A program made the position numbers and the translations under genes. A model generated the notes under the pieces. The model had not been told where the DNA came from, ran no database searches, and saw nothing but the letters and a program-made list of their open reading frames with translations. Of a stretch of 57,795 bases of DNA, positions 43,806 to 52,271 are shown in pieces. Each line of letters starts with the position of its first letter. Position 1 is the stretch's first letter. Where the stretch lies: positions 1 through 57,795 of the forward strand of contig CAKSBP010000022.1 of the NCBI GenBank assembly GCA_934438135.1. The letters run 5' to 3'. The DNA is from an uncultured Clostridium sp. Its GTDB lineage: Bacteria > Bacillota > Clostridia > Lachnospirales > Lachnospiraceae.

Positions 43806-43885
43806 ATACCCCGCTTTCAGAAAAATTAGAAATTTCCGTGAAAATTTCTAACTTTCAGAAATAGTTTAATGGGGTATGTTTTTTC
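43806..43885 (+). promoter_or_regulatory. Structured leader / possible attenuator of the pot operon
   Basis: An outer stem ATACCCC (43806-43812) / GGGGTAT (43871-43877) encloses a perfect 10-bp hairpin (TTAGAAATTT 43826-43835 / AAATTTCTAA 43842-43851). The inner hairpin is flanked by direct repeats of CTTTCAGAAA (43814-43823 and 43852-43861). A run of six T follows the outer stem, so the whole could act as a terminator. The dyad could instead be the operator of the downstream XRE regulator. Confidence 0.55.
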
Positions 43886-43972
43886 GTGGATGTATAACAC
43901 TTATACTATACTTTGAAAAAATACAAATTCATGCAAGGGTTATATGTAATATTTCAGGAAAGAAGGGAAACA

Positions 43973-44512
43973 ATGAAGATCGGACATAAGATAAAAGAGC
44001 TTCGAATTCAAAAAAGCCTGACCCAGGAAGAACTGGCAGACCGCTGTGAACTCTCTAAGGGTTTTATTTCACAGCTGGAACGGGATTTAACTTCTCCTTC
44101 CATCGCAACGCTGGTTGACATCCTGCAGTGCCTGGGAACGAATCTGGAAGAGTTTTTCTCGAATACATCCGATGAAAAAATTGTCTTTCATAAGACAGAC
44201 TTTTTTGAGAAGGTAGATAATGAGCTACATAATACCATTGAATGGATTATCCCCAATGCTCAGAAACACATGATGGAGCCTATCCTTCTTACGTTAGAAC
44301 CAAACGGCTCTACCTACCCCGATAATCCTCACGAAGGTGAAGAATTCGGATATGTTTTAAGCGGTTCTATTATGATTGTAATCGGACACCAGACTTATAA
44401 GGCAAAAAAAGGAGAATCGTTTTATTTCACTCCAAACAAGCAGCATTACATCAAAGCAACAGGAAAAAACGGTGCTTCTCTACTATGGGTATCTTCACCA
44501 CCAAGTTTTTAA
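43973..44512 (+). CDS. XRE-cupin transcriptional regulator of the pot operon
   Basis: I use the ATG at 43973, behind AGAAGGGA. The 179-residue protein has an XRE helix-turn-helix (residues 1-60: IGHKIKELRIQKSLTQEELA, SKGFISQLERDLTSPS) and a C-terminal cupin (~105-179: HEGEEFGYVLSGSIMIVIG, ESFYFTPNKQHYI), the PuuR-like layout of polyamine-responsive regulators. It is the first gene of the pot operon, 19 bp before potA, so it probably senses polyamines and controls its own transcript. The ligand is inferred. Confidence 0.92.
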   Translation: MKIGHKIKELRIQKSLTQEELADRCELSKGFISQLERDLTSPSIATLVDILQCLGTNLEEFFSNTSDEKIVFHKTDFFEKVDNELHNTIEWIIPNAQKHMMEPILLTLEPNGSTYPDNPHEGEEFGYVLSGSIMIVIGHQTYKAKKGESFYFTPNKQHYIKATGKNGASLLWVSSPPSF

Positions 44513-44531
44513 GAATAACCGGAGGTTAAAT

Positions 44532-45605
44532 ATGGCAAATAAATTAATTGATTTAGTAAATATCACAAAATCTTATGGAAATCAGGTTATTTTAGATGAT
44601 ATGAACCTGTACTGTAATGAAAATAAATTTTTAACACTGCTTGGTCCAAGTGGATGTGGTAAAACAACAACTCTTCGTATTATGGGAGGTTTTGAAACAC
44701 CAGATAAAGGAAAAGTAATTTTTGAAGGAAAAGATATTACACAGCTTCCTCCAAATGAAAGAAATTTAAATACAGTTTTTCAGAAATATGCTTTATTTAT
44801 GCATATGACTGTTGCAGAAAACATTGCGTTCGGATTAAATATCAAAAAGAAAAGCCGCCAGTATATCAAAGATAAAATTCGTTATGCCTTAAAGCTGGTA
44901 AATCTTGAAGATTATGAGAATAGAATGCCAGACTCCTTAAGCGGCGGCCAACAGCAGCGTATTGCCATTGCAAGGGCTATTGTAAATGAACCAAGACTGC
45001 TTCTATTAGATGAACCACTTGGTGCCTTGGATTTAAAAATGCGCCAGGATATGCAGTACGAATTAATCCGCCTAAAAAATGAACTTGGTATTACATTTGT
45101 TTACGTCACTCATGATCAGGAAGAAGCACTGACTATGTCTGATACTATTGTTGTCATGAATCAGGGATATATTCAGCAGATTGGTACTCCGGAAGATATT
45201 TATAATGAACCGGTAAATGCCTTTGTAGCGGACTTTATTGGAGAAAGCAACATTATTGGTTCTACTATGGTGGAAGACAAACTAGTTAATATTTTAGGTC
45301 AGAATTTCCAGTGCGTTGATATTGGATTCGGTCATAACAAACCAGTTGATGTTGTTATCCGTCCGGAAGATATTGATTTAGTTGCTCCAGAAAAAGGAAT
45401 TATCCATGGACGTGTTACTTCTCTTATTTTCAAAGGTGTCCACTATGAAATGGAAGTCGAAGCAAATAATCATACCTGGCTGGTACACAGCACAGACCTA
45501 TCTCCTGTAGGAAGTGAAGTCGGTCTTTGGGTTGATCCATTTGACATTCAGATTATGAATAAACCAGAATCAGAAGATGAGGAGGCGGTTGACAGCAATG
45601 AATAA
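44532..45605 (+). CDS. potA: Spermidine/putrescine ABC transporter ATPase
   Basis: The 357-residue ATPase powers polyamine import. It starts at the ATG at 44532, seven bases after GGAGG. It has Walker A GPSGCGKTTT, signature LSGGQQQRIAIARA, Walker B LLLLDEPLGALD, switch HDQEEAL and a C-terminal TOBE-type regulatory domain (VDVVIRPEDIDLV). It follows the regulator and overlaps potB by 8 bp, indicating tight translational coupling. Confidence 0.96.
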   Translation: MANKLIDLVNITKSYGNQVILDDMNLYCNENKFLTLLGPSGCGKTTTLRIMGGFETPDKGKVIFEGKDITQLPPNERNLNTVFQKYALFMHMTVAENIAFGLNIKKKSRQYIKDKIRYALKLVNLEDYENRMPDSLSGGQQQRIAIARAIVNEPRLLLLDEPLGALDLKMRQDMQYELIRLKNELGITFVYVTHDQEEALTMSDTIVVMNQGYIQQIGTPEDIYNEPVNAFVADFIGESNIIGSTMVEDKLVNILGQNFQCVDIGFGHNKPVDVVIRPEDIDLVAPEKGIIHGRVTSLIFKGVHYEMEVEANNHTWLVHSTDLSPVGSEVGLWVDPFDIQIMNKPESEDEEAVDSNE

Positions 45606-46422
45606 AAATAGCAAAAAATATTTATCCGGGCCTTATATTGTCTGGATGGCTGCATTTATCATCATACCGCTTTTTATGGTTGTTTATTATGGATTTACCA
45701 ATAAAACAGGAGATTTTACCTGGGATAATGCAGCTGCTATTTTCCGCCCGGTTCATCTAAAAGCTTTATGGCTTTCTGTAAAGCTTTCCATTGTAAGCAC
45801 GATTATCTGCCTGCTGCTTGCCTACCCTCTGGCAAGCATACTGGCAAATGCAAATATCAAGTCAAACAGTTTTATGGTATTTATTTTTATTTTGCCGATG
45901 TGGATGAACTTCCTGCTTCGTACACTGGCATGGCAGAATCTGCTGGATAAAAATGGAGTAATTAACAACGTGCTTCATGTACTTCATCTTCCATCACTAA
46001 ATATTATTAATACACCAGCCGCTATCATACTTGGCATGGTTTATAACTTCCTTCCATTTATGGTGCTGCCAATTTACAATGTTCTTGAAAAAATTGATAG
46101 GGATGTTATTAATGCGGCAAGAGATTTAGGTGCCAACGGTGTCCAGACATTTTTCCGCATTACCCTGCCTCTAAGCCTTCCTGGTATTGTAAGTGGCATT
46201 ACCATGGTATTTGTACCTGCACTGACCACTTTCGTTATTTCTGATATTTTAGGCGGTGCAAAAGTACAGCTGATTGGTAATATTATTGAACAGGAATTTA
46301 TTACGGCCAACAACTGGAATACTGGTTCCGGACTCTCACTGGTACTTATGGTATTTATTATTATTTCCATGGCTCTAATGAACAAATATGATAAAGGATC
46401 GGAGGGTTCTAATTTATGGTAA
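45598..46422 (+). CDS. potB: Spermidine/putrescine ABC transporter permease PotB
   Basis: The 274-residue membrane protein has six hydrophobic segments and the type I importer permease loop (INAARDLGANGVQTFFRITL PLS) that contacts PotA. The start is the ATG at 45598, which overlaps the end of potA; AGGAGG lies about 12 bases upstream, rather far, consistent with coupling. It overlaps potC by 7 bp. With PotC it forms the membrane channel. Confidence 0.95.
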   Translation: MNKNSKKYLSGPYIVWMAAFIIIPLFMVVYYGFTNKTGDFTWDNAAAIFRPVHLKALWLSVKLSIVSTIICLLLAYPLASILANANIKSNSFMVFIFILPMWMNFLLRTLAWQNLLDKNGVINNVLHVLHLPSLNIINTPAAIILGMVYNFLPFMVLPIYNVLEKIDRDVINAARDLGANGVQTFFRITLPLSLPGIVSGITMVFVPALTTFVISDILGGAKVQLIGNIIEQEFITANNWNTGSGLSLVLMVFIIISMALMNKYDKGSEGSNLW

Positions 46423-47192
46423 AAAAACACGCCCAGCGATTATATATTGCATTGATTTTTATATTTTTATATGCACCGATTCTGACATTAATCGTACTGT
46501 CCTTTAACAACTCCAAGTCCATGTCGGTCTGGAGAGGATTTACTTTCCAATGGTACATTGATTTATTTCAGAATGAATCCATTATGAATGCGCTGTACAC
46601 AACGCTGATTATTGCATTTTCTTCTGCATTTATCGCGACGGTAATCGGAACGGCTGCATCCATTGCTATGAACAGTATGAAAAAGATTCCGCGTATGGTT
46701 CTGCTGTCCATTACAAATATTCCAATGATGAATGCGGATATCGTAACTGGTATTTCCCTGATGCTTTTATTCATAGGACTAAATTATACCCTAGGGTTTT
46801 CAAGCGTTCTGATTGCACATATTACATTTAATATTCCTTATGTTATTCTAAGTGTTATGCCCAAATTAAAGCAGACCAATCGGAATACGTATGAGGCAGC
46901 ACTTGACCTTGGTGCTTCTCCTTTTTATGCCTTTCAAAAAGTAATTCTTCCAGATATTTTCCCTGGTATTTTATCTGGCTTCCTTCTGGCATTTACTATG
47001 TCACTGGATGACTTTGTAATTACTCACTTTACAAAAGGCCCTGGTGTAGATACTCTTTCCACCAAAATCTACACAGAAGTTCGAAAAGGTATCAAACCGG
47101 AAATTTATGCATTATCCACTTTATTGTTTGTTTCCGTTTTAATTCTGCTTATTTTGGTAAACAGAAGATCACACAAATTAGAGAAAAGCTAA
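46416..47192 (+). CDS. potC: Spermidine/putrescine ABC transporter permease PotC
   Basis: The 258-residue second permease has six hydrophobic segments and its own coupling loop (YEAALDLGASPFYAFQKVIL), followed by the typical LSGFLLAFTMSLDDFVITHF segment of PotC. The start overlaps the potB end. A GGAGGG site lies within potB. It leads to potD 19 bp later. Confidence 0.95.
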   Translation: MVKKHAQRLYIALIFIFLYAPILTLIVLSFNNSKSMSVWRGFTFQWYIDLFQNESIMNALYTTLIIAFSSAFIATVIGTAASIAMNSMKKIPRMVLLSITNIPMMNADIVTGISLMLLFIGLNYTLGFSSVLIAHITFNIPYVILSVMPKLKQTNRNTYEAALDLGASPFYAFQKVILPDIFPGILSGFLLAFTMSLDDFVITHFTKGPGVDTLSTKIYTEVRKGIKPEIYALSTLLFVSVLILLILVNRRSHKLEKS

Positions 47193-47211
47193 ATCTGAAA
47201 GGAGGAGGATT

Positions 47212-48252
47212 ATGCAAAAAAAGCTGTTATTGTTATCCCTGCTCTTAGGTATTCTGTTTCTGACAGGCTGTGGGAAAACCTATGATTTATATGTTTATAA
47301 CTGGGGTGAATACATTGACCCGGAAGTAATTAAGATGTTTGAAAAGGAAACTGGACTTTCTGTATCCTATGAAGAATATGAAACCAATGAATCTATGTAT
47401 CCAAAGGTTGCAAGCGGTGCTGGAAACTATGATGTTGTCTGCCCTTCTGATTACATGATTCAGAAAATGATTGAAGAAAATCTTCTGACTGAATTAAATT
47501 ACGATAATATTCCTAATTTAAAAAATATCGGAACTACGTATTTAAACCAGTCCAAGGCATTTGACCCAGAGAATAAATATTCGGTTCCTTACTGCTTTGG
47601 CACTGTTGGTATTCTTTACAATACAAAAATGGTAAAAGAACCAGTAGACAGCTGGTCCATCCTCTGGGATAAAAAATACAAAGACAGTGTCCTGATGCAG
47701 AACAGCGTCAGGGATGCATTTGGAATCACCTTAAAAATGCTTGGTTATTCCTTAAATTCTACGGATAAAAACCAGCTGAATGCTGCTAAAAAGAAGCTGA
47801 TGATTCAGAAAAAAGAAGATATTGTCCAGAGTTATGTAGTTGACCAGGTGCGTGATAAAATGATTGATAATGCAGCCGCTCTCGGAGTTATTTATTCTGG
47901 AGAAGCAAGTTATACGATTGAGCAGAATGCGGACCTTGCTTACGCAATTCCGAAAGAAGGAAGCAACGTCTGGATTGATTCTTGGGTAATTCCGAAAAAC
48001 AGCAGGCACAAAGAAAATGCAGAAAAATTTATTAATTTCTTATGCCGACCGGATATTGCTTATTTAAACTTTGAATATATTTACTACTCCACTCCAAATG
48101 TAGCAGCCTGGGATCTGGTAGATAAAGAAGAACGTGAAAACACTATCCTTTTCCCTGGTGATAAAGAGCTTAAAGACTGTGAAACCTTTCAGTATTTAGG
48201 GGAAGATATGGATCAGCTGTATTATGAGCTTTGGAAGGAAGTAAAATCGTAA
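47212..48252 (+). CDS. potD: Polyamine-binding lipoprotein PotD
   Basis: This 346-residue extracytoplasmic binding protein carries a lipoprotein signal with lipobox LTGC (Cys at residue 20), so it is anchored to the membrane outer face. The mature part starts YDLYVYNWGEYIDPE, the usual PotD/PotF opening, and contains NYDVVCPSDYMIQKM and WSILWDKKY, typical of polyamine sites. AGGAGGAGG precedes the ATG. It is last in the operon, and a strong terminator follows. Confidence 0.95.
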   Translation: MQKKLLLLSLLLGILFLTGCGKTYDLYVYNWGEYIDPEVIKMFEKETGLSVSYEEYETNESMYPKVASGAGNYDVVCPSDYMIQKMIEENLLTELNYDNIPNLKNIGTTYLNQSKAFDPENKYSVPYCFGTVGILYNTKMVKEPVDSWSILWDKKYKDSVLMQNSVRDAFGITLKMLGYSLNSTDKNQLNAAKKKLMIQKKEDIVQSYVVDQVRDKMIDNAAALGVIYSGEASYTIEQNADLAYAIPKEGSNVWIDSWVIPKNSRHKENAEKFINFLCRPDIAYLNFEYIYYSTPNVAAWDLVDKEERENTILFPGDKELKDCETFQYLGEDMDQLYYELWKEVKS

Positions 48253-48263
48253 AACTATAATAC

Positions 48264-48316
48264 AAGGGACTGTGCATGGTTGATTAAAAATCAACTAATG
48301 CAACAGTCCCTTTTCA
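48264..48316. terminator. Terminator between pot operon and trpS
   Basis: A 10-bp stem (AAGGGACTGT / ACAGTCCCTT) with an inner TTGATT/AATCAA stem lies 11 bp after the potD stop and before the convergent trpS end. T-rich sequence follows on the plus strand. Confidence 0.85.
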
Positions 48317-48365
48317 TTCAATCTCTCTATCTCTTTTGGAAAATTTTGTACTTTACAATATAATA

Positions 48366-49370
48366 CTATCTGATTCTCTCAGTCAAACCAACCTTTTTCT
48401 GTACTTTTCTTAATGTCTTATTCGCAAAGTACTGAGCCTTTTCCTGATTTGCTTTAATCATGCTGTCGATATAAGCTTTATCCTTAGTAAGTTCAGCTAC
48501 TCTATCCTGTAAAGGTTTTAAAATATCTACAACAGATTCTCCAACTGCAAGTTTGAAATCTCCATATCCTCTTCCATCGAATTCTCTTTCGATTTCATCA
48601 AATGTCTTACCAGATGCTGCACTGTAAATTTCCATCAGATTACTGATACCTGGTTTATCTTCACTATAACGTACAACACTGTCAGAATCCGTAACGGCAC
48701 GTTTGAACTTACGGATAATCGTATCTGGGTCATCCATCAGGTAAACACTTGCATTGACATTTTCATCGGACTTGGACATTTTCTTTGCAGGGTCCTGTAA
48801 ACTCATAACCTTGGCACCTTTCTTACCGATGAAAGGTTCTGGAATTGTGAATACATCACCATAAATGGCATTGAACCGTTCTGCAATATCTCTTGTAATC
48901 TCTAAGTGCTGTTTCTGATCAACACCCACTGGAACAACGTCCGCCTGATATAATAAGATATCAGCTGCCATTAATACAGGGTATGTGTATAAACCGGCAT
49001 TGATATTATCCGCATGTTTCGATGCTTTATCTTTAAACTGCGTCATCCTGTTTAATTCGCCCATATAAGTGAAACAGTCAAGAATCCATCCTAATTCTGC
49101 ATGTCCTGAAACATGTGACTGATAATAAATGCAGTTCTTCTCCGGATCAAGACCAGCTGCTACGTATAAAATGTACAGTGCCCTGGCTCTTTGGCGGAAT
49201 TCTGCTGGATTCTGTCTAACTGTGAGGGAATGTAAATCCATAACTCCATAGAAACATTCATATTCTTCATGTAAAGAAACCCAGTTCTTTAAGGCTCCCA
49301 AATAATTTCCCAGCGTCAGATTACCCGTAGCCTGCATACCACTAAAAAGTATCTTTTTCCCATTTAACAT
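48366..49370 (-). CDS. trpS: Tryptophanyl-tRNA synthetase
   Basis: The enzyme charges tRNA-Trp. The 334-residue class I synthetase has the HIGH-equivalent TGNLTLGNYLGALKNW, the tryptophan-pocket GVMDLHSLT and DIAERFNAIYG regions, and the KMSKS loop (AKKMSKSDENV). I start it at the ATG at 49370, seven bases after GGAGGT; an upstream in-frame codon lies within that site. The leader is short and I see no T-box. It is divergent from luxS. Confidence 0.96.
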   Translation of the reverse strand: MLNGKKILFSGMQATGNLTLGNYLGALKNWVSLHEEYECFYGVMDLHSLTVRQNPAEFRQRARALYILYVAAGLDPEKNCIYYQSHVSGHAELGWILDCFTYMGELNRMTQFKDKASKHADNINAGLYTYPVLMAADILLYQADVVPVGVDQKQHLEITRDIAERFNAIYGDVFTIPEPFIGKKGAKVMSLQDPAKKMSKSDENVNASVYLMDDPDTIIRKFKRAVTDSDSVVRYSEDKPGISNLMEIYSAASGKTFDEIEREFDGRGYGDFKLAVGESVVDILKPLQDRVAELTKDKAYIDSMIKANQEKAQYFANKTLRKVQKKVGLTERIR

Positions 49371-49443
49371 TTTCTTACCTCCAAGCAAGGATCGTTTCTT
49401 TCTCTTTTCGCGATCGTTTTTATCTAGTTTAACATATTCTGCC

Positions 49444-49473
49444 TTGTTAGTAAATGTTTCTTTATGTTATAAT
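49444..49473 (+). promoter_or_regulatory. luxS promoter
   Basis: A -35 TTGTTA (49444-49449) and a perfect -10 TATAAT (49468-49473) are spaced by 18 bp, 45 bp upstream of the luxS start. Confidence 0.6.
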
Positions 49474-49517
49474 AGTTTATAAAACAAGAAATTATCTATA
49501 GTAAAGGAGGATTTCAC

Positions 49518-49997
49518 ATGAAAACAATTGCAAGTTTTACCATTGATCATCAGAAACTGCTTCCTGGAATTTATGTATCCAGAAAAGATACCGTAGGAAA
49601 TGAAATCGTTACTACTTTCGATATCAGAATGACCAGACCAAATCATGAACCTGTTATGAATACAGCAGAAATGCATACGATTGAACATCTGGCTGCTACA
49701 TTTTTACGTAACCATAAGGAGTTCGGTCCTAAAATCGTATATTTTGGACCAATGGGATGCCGTACCGGTTTTTACTTAATTCTTGCCGGAGATTATACAT
49801 CTAAGGACATCGTAGGCCTATTAAAAGAATTATTTGCTTTCATCAGTGAATTCAAAGGTGATGTACCTGGTGCTTCTCCTGTTGAATGCGGTAACTATCT
49901 GGATATGAACCTTCCTATGGCAAACTATCTTGCAAAGAAATTCCAGAAAGAAGTTCTTGATAATATTGATGATTCCAGATTAGTTTATCCAGAATAA
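49518..49997 (+). CDS. luxS: S-ribosylhomocysteine lyase
   Basis: LuxS cleaves S-ribosylhomocysteine to homocysteine and DPD, the precursor of autoinducer 2, and so recycles the methyl cycle. The 159-residue length is normal. The metal site is EMHTIEHLAATFLRN (His-x-x-x-His) with the third ligand Cys in ASPVECGNYLDMN, and the substrate Cys lies in GPMGCRTGFYL. AAAGGAGG precedes the ATG. Homocysteine from this enzyme would feed MetE, encoded elsewhere in the window. Confidence 0.97.
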   Translation: MKTIASFTIDHQKLLPGIYVSRKDTVGNEIVTTFDIRMTRPNHEPVMNTAEMHTIEHLAATFLRNHKEFGPKIVYFGPMGCRTGFYLILAGDYTSKDIVGLLKELFAFISEFKGDVPGASPVECGNYLDMNLPMANYLAKKFQKEVLDNIDDSRLVYPE

Positions 49998-50042
49998 ACC
50001 ACTCCATACAATATTTTAAAATTCTTGTACTGATTTTTCATG

Positions 50043-50087
50043 CCTCACAATATATTAGTATCAATTAATATATTATGAGGTATTTTT
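50043..50087 (+). terminator. luxS terminator that overlaps the next gene's ribosome-binding site
   Basis: A long AT-rich stem (CCTCA...AATATATTA / TAATATATT...TGAGG, one mismatch) is followed by TATTTTTT. The GAGG at the end of the 3' arm is also the Shine-Dalgarno of the gene starting at 50089, eight bases away. The same hairpin can thus end luxS transcription and hide the downstream ribosome-binding site. Confidence 0.75.
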
Positions 50088-50088
50088 T

Positions 50089-50697
50089 ATGGCAAATCAT
50101 TCTGAAAATCCAACAAGCCATATGCTTGATATAATTCGTGCTGCTCTTCCACATGTAAATTCAAGACTTCGAAATTCTATGGAAGTAGCTATTAAGACTG
50201 GGGAACTGGCAGAAACATTCTCTACTGCTACCGATCCAGAAGAATTAAAAGCATGTGCATTAGACGACCAGCCAATCGATCTGGAAGGACTTCTTGTAAG
50301 CATTCAAAATGTCTGCATTGGACATGAGCGGGATATGGTAAATTCCGTCCTTAATTTTTATAAAACCAGGAATCTCTATCACGCTTACCAGGAATTCCGC
50401 AAAAACAATCTAACCCATCCACAGCCGGAACTTCAGGCAGCCAGCATGAATTCTAATGGCAGCTCAGAAAACACATCCCAGTCAACGAATCAGGGCAGCT
50501 CTATATTTGGTTCTCTGAATTCCAATACGTTAATGCAGTTTCTGATGACCCAGTTAAACCCAGAACAAAAAGCTGCTTTTGAAAGTATGAGTATGCTGTT
50601 CAACAGTACTGGTGGTTTTAATCCAGGAGTTTTTAATTCCGATAACGAAACAAATAACAATACATCAAATACATCATTCAATGAAAATAATGCCTGA
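50089..50697 (+). CDS. Hypothetical protein, first of a small pair
   Basis: I do not recognise this 202-residue protein. Residues 1-115 are helical with conserved-looking blocks (HMLDIIRAALPHVNSRLRNS, HERDMVNSVLNFYKTRNLYH). The rest is Asn/Ser/Gln-rich and probably disordered, including a MTQLNPEQKAAFESMSMLF segment. There is no signal peptide or membrane helix. It starts inside the luxS terminator structure and is followed 46 bp later by another small gene sharing the NPEQKAAFE/SPQEKQQFE-like motif, which suggests the two act together. Confidence 0.75.
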   Translation: MANHSENPTSHMLDIIRAALPHVNSRLRNSMEVAIKTGELAETFSTATDPEELKACALDDQPIDLEGLLVSIQNVCIGHERDMVNSVLNFYKTRNLYHAYQEFRKNNLTHPQPELQAASMNSNGSSENTSQSTNQGSSIFGSLNSNTLMQFLMTQLNPEQKAAFESMSMLFNSTGGFNPGVFNSDNETNNNTSNTSFNENNA

Positions 50698-50743
50698 ATA
50701 GACATTTTGAATCAGGACTTTTTATAGAGGAGGTTAAATAAGC

Positions 50744-51016
50744 ATGCCAAATGCAGACTGGATGGAAAATCCGGCATTAATAAAAATGGATCCAAGAAAA
50801 AAGAAAATCATAAAAAACCTGATGCGGCAGTCCAAAGGAATTCCACTGAATCAGTCTTTGCCACTGATTATGGATACACAACGTCAAATGCAGATGCAGG
50901 GACTTTCTTTTACACCGGATGAACGGGATATTTTGTTTGCGATTTTATCTACAGATATGAGCCCTCAGGAAAAACAACAGTTTGAGGCTATTAAAAAGAT
51001 AATGAAACTTCACTGA
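50744..51016 (+). CDS. Hypothetical protein, second of a small pair
   Basis: This 90-residue, mostly helical protein has a strong GAGGAGG site. It is basic in the middle (MDPRKKKIIKNLMRQSKG), with a Gln-Met-rich segment and a C-terminal SPQEKQQFEAIKKIM helix that echoes a motif in the preceding gene. There is no signal peptide. I do not recognise a function. Short conserved pairs like this occur in Lachnospiraceae, but I cannot name the family. Confidence 0.75.
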   Translation: MPNADWMENPALIKMDPRKKKIIKNLMRQSKGIPLNQSLPLIMDTQRQMQMQGLSFTPDERDILFAILSTDMSPQEKQQFEAIKKIMKLH

Positions 51017-51039
51017 TAGAAAATATAGACCAATGGAAT

Positions 51040-51080
51040 GAGGGGACAAAATTGAAAATTCTGCCCCCTCGGTGTTATTT
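51040..51080. terminator. Terminator between converging genes
   Basis: A GC-rich stem (GAGGGG-A-CA / TG-C-CCCCTC) with a short AT-rich loop lies between the small-pair operon and the converging lytic transglycosylase gene. T-rich sequence follows on the plus strand only weakly. Confidence 0.55.
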
Positions 51081-51133
51081 TGAAAAAATATTGTCTCTTA
51101 CTCTTGTATGCTGTTTTTAAGAACATCTAATCC

Positions 51134-52012
51134 TTACTGCTCACTGCCCAGCAGATTTAAGTAGCTGCTGGATGAGCTGGCCAGGGATGATAAGAGATTT
51201 TGATATAAGGATGATGCACTGCTGGCTGCAGCTGTATCGCTTGTCCCGTTTCCGGTAATGGAGGAAATGAGGGAATTGGCAATTTGGGCTGCGGTAGTGC
51301 TGTCTATTCCGGATGTGGATGTAGTAGTATTTGACCTGTCTGCAGTGTTAGCAGATGTATCTGCATCGCTTACGCTTAAGGCATTCTGTCCACTGTTCTG
51401 GAACTGAGTTTTTGCATTTACGTCGCCGTCTACACTGACTCCCAGATAGCCGAAAATTCGCTTAATGTAGTTCTTGGTTTCTGTAAAAGGTGGTACACCG
51501 CCGTATTTTGATACATTTCCAGAACCTGCATTATAGGCTGCCAATGCTAATTTAACGCTTCCGTTATATTTAGATAGCATCTGAGACAAATATTTTGCAC
51601 CACCCATAATGTTCTCACGGGCATTAAAACAATCTTTTACGCCAAGTCCTGCTGCGGTGCCTGGCATCAGCTGCATCACACCCTGAGCACCTGCGCCGGA
51701 TACTGCCTTAGCATTAAAATTGGACTCTGCCTTGGCAACTGCCTTTAACAGTGCTTCAGGAACCCCGTAGGTTTCGGATGCTTCTTTAAAATATGCTTCC
51801 ATGGAATCTGGACAGGAAACTTCATTTAATACCGCTGGATTCGTATAAGTCTTAGTCGTATTCTTTGTCTCTTCTGCTTCTTCTGTTTTGTCTGCTTCTA
51901 TTGTGTCATTCAGAACTTTTTCAAACTTCTTAGAACTGGTTTTCTCTACAGCCTTGTCCGCTTTTAAGCTCCTCATGTAGGTTAGTCCCTCTAACTGAAT
52001 TGAATTAATCAT
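51134..52012 (-). CDS. Lytic transglycosylase (SLT family) without signal peptide
   Basis: The 292-residue protein has an SLT lysozyme-like domain at ~70-185: catalytic Glu in LLKAVAKAESNFNAKAVSG, followed by GAQGVMQLMPGTAAGLGV, AGAKYLSQ-like MGGAKYLSQML and LALAAYNAGSGNV. It cleaves peptidoglycan glycan strands. The N-terminus (MINSIQLEGLTYMRSLK) is not a signal peptide, and the C-terminus is a Ser/Ala/Thr-rich tail. That layout fits enzymes exported with the flagellum, though no flagellar genes are here; this is inference. GGGAGG precedes the ATG. Confidence 0.88.
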   Translation of the reverse strand: MINSIQLEGLTYMRSLKADKAVEKTSSKKFEKVLNDTIEADKTEEAEETKNTTKTYTNPAVLNEVSCPDSMEAYFKEASETYGVPEALLKAVAKAESNFNAKAVSGAGAQGVMQLMPGTAAGLGVKDCFNARENIMGGAKYLSQMLSKYNGSVKLALAAYNAGSGNVSKYGGVPPFTETKNYIKRIFGYLGVSVDGDVNAKTQFQNSGQNALSVSDADTSANTADRSNTTTSTSGIDSTTAAQIANSLISSITGNGTSDTAAASSASSLYQNLLSSLASSSSSYLNLLGSEQ

Positions 52013-52105
52013 AAATATCCTCCCAAATGTATGAAATCCTATTCACTTATTTCTAAATCATTAGTAAAGCTATGCTTTAACTACAACTAGTTGGTATTAT
52101 AGCAC

Positions 52106-52261
52106 AAAAAAAATACCACCACAACCCTGTATATCCTAGGCAGTGGTAGTACTTTAGTCACTGTTTTAGTGTTTATCGGCTATAATTCGCCATGCTATTG
52201 ACCAATATGCACTTAGAGAGCAAGCTCCCACGTCTACATTATTCAATAGCTTCTGCATGGC
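52106..52261 (-). ncRNA. Candidate structured non-coding RNA
   Basis: The gap between dapL and the transglycosylase gene has strong RNA-like order on the minus strand. A long-range stem pairs 52255-52261 with 52189-52195 (GCCATGC/GCATGGC) and 52243-52249 with 52195-52201 (CTATTGA/TCAATAG). It encloses an apical GGGAGC-TTGC-type hairpin. A small CACT/AGTG hairpin follows, then an intrinsic terminator with a 9-bp stem (52143-52151 with 52114-52122) and eight T. The total of ~155 nt, rod shape and terminator would suit a 6S-like or other Clostridia ncRNA, but I cannot match a family. Confidence 0.6.
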
Positions 52262-52271
52262 TGAACTGTTA

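Noticed and set aside
48000..49517. T-box leader for trpS
   Set aside because: The trpS upstream gap is under 150 bp and shared with the divergent luxS promoter; no T-box sequence or antiterminator is visible.
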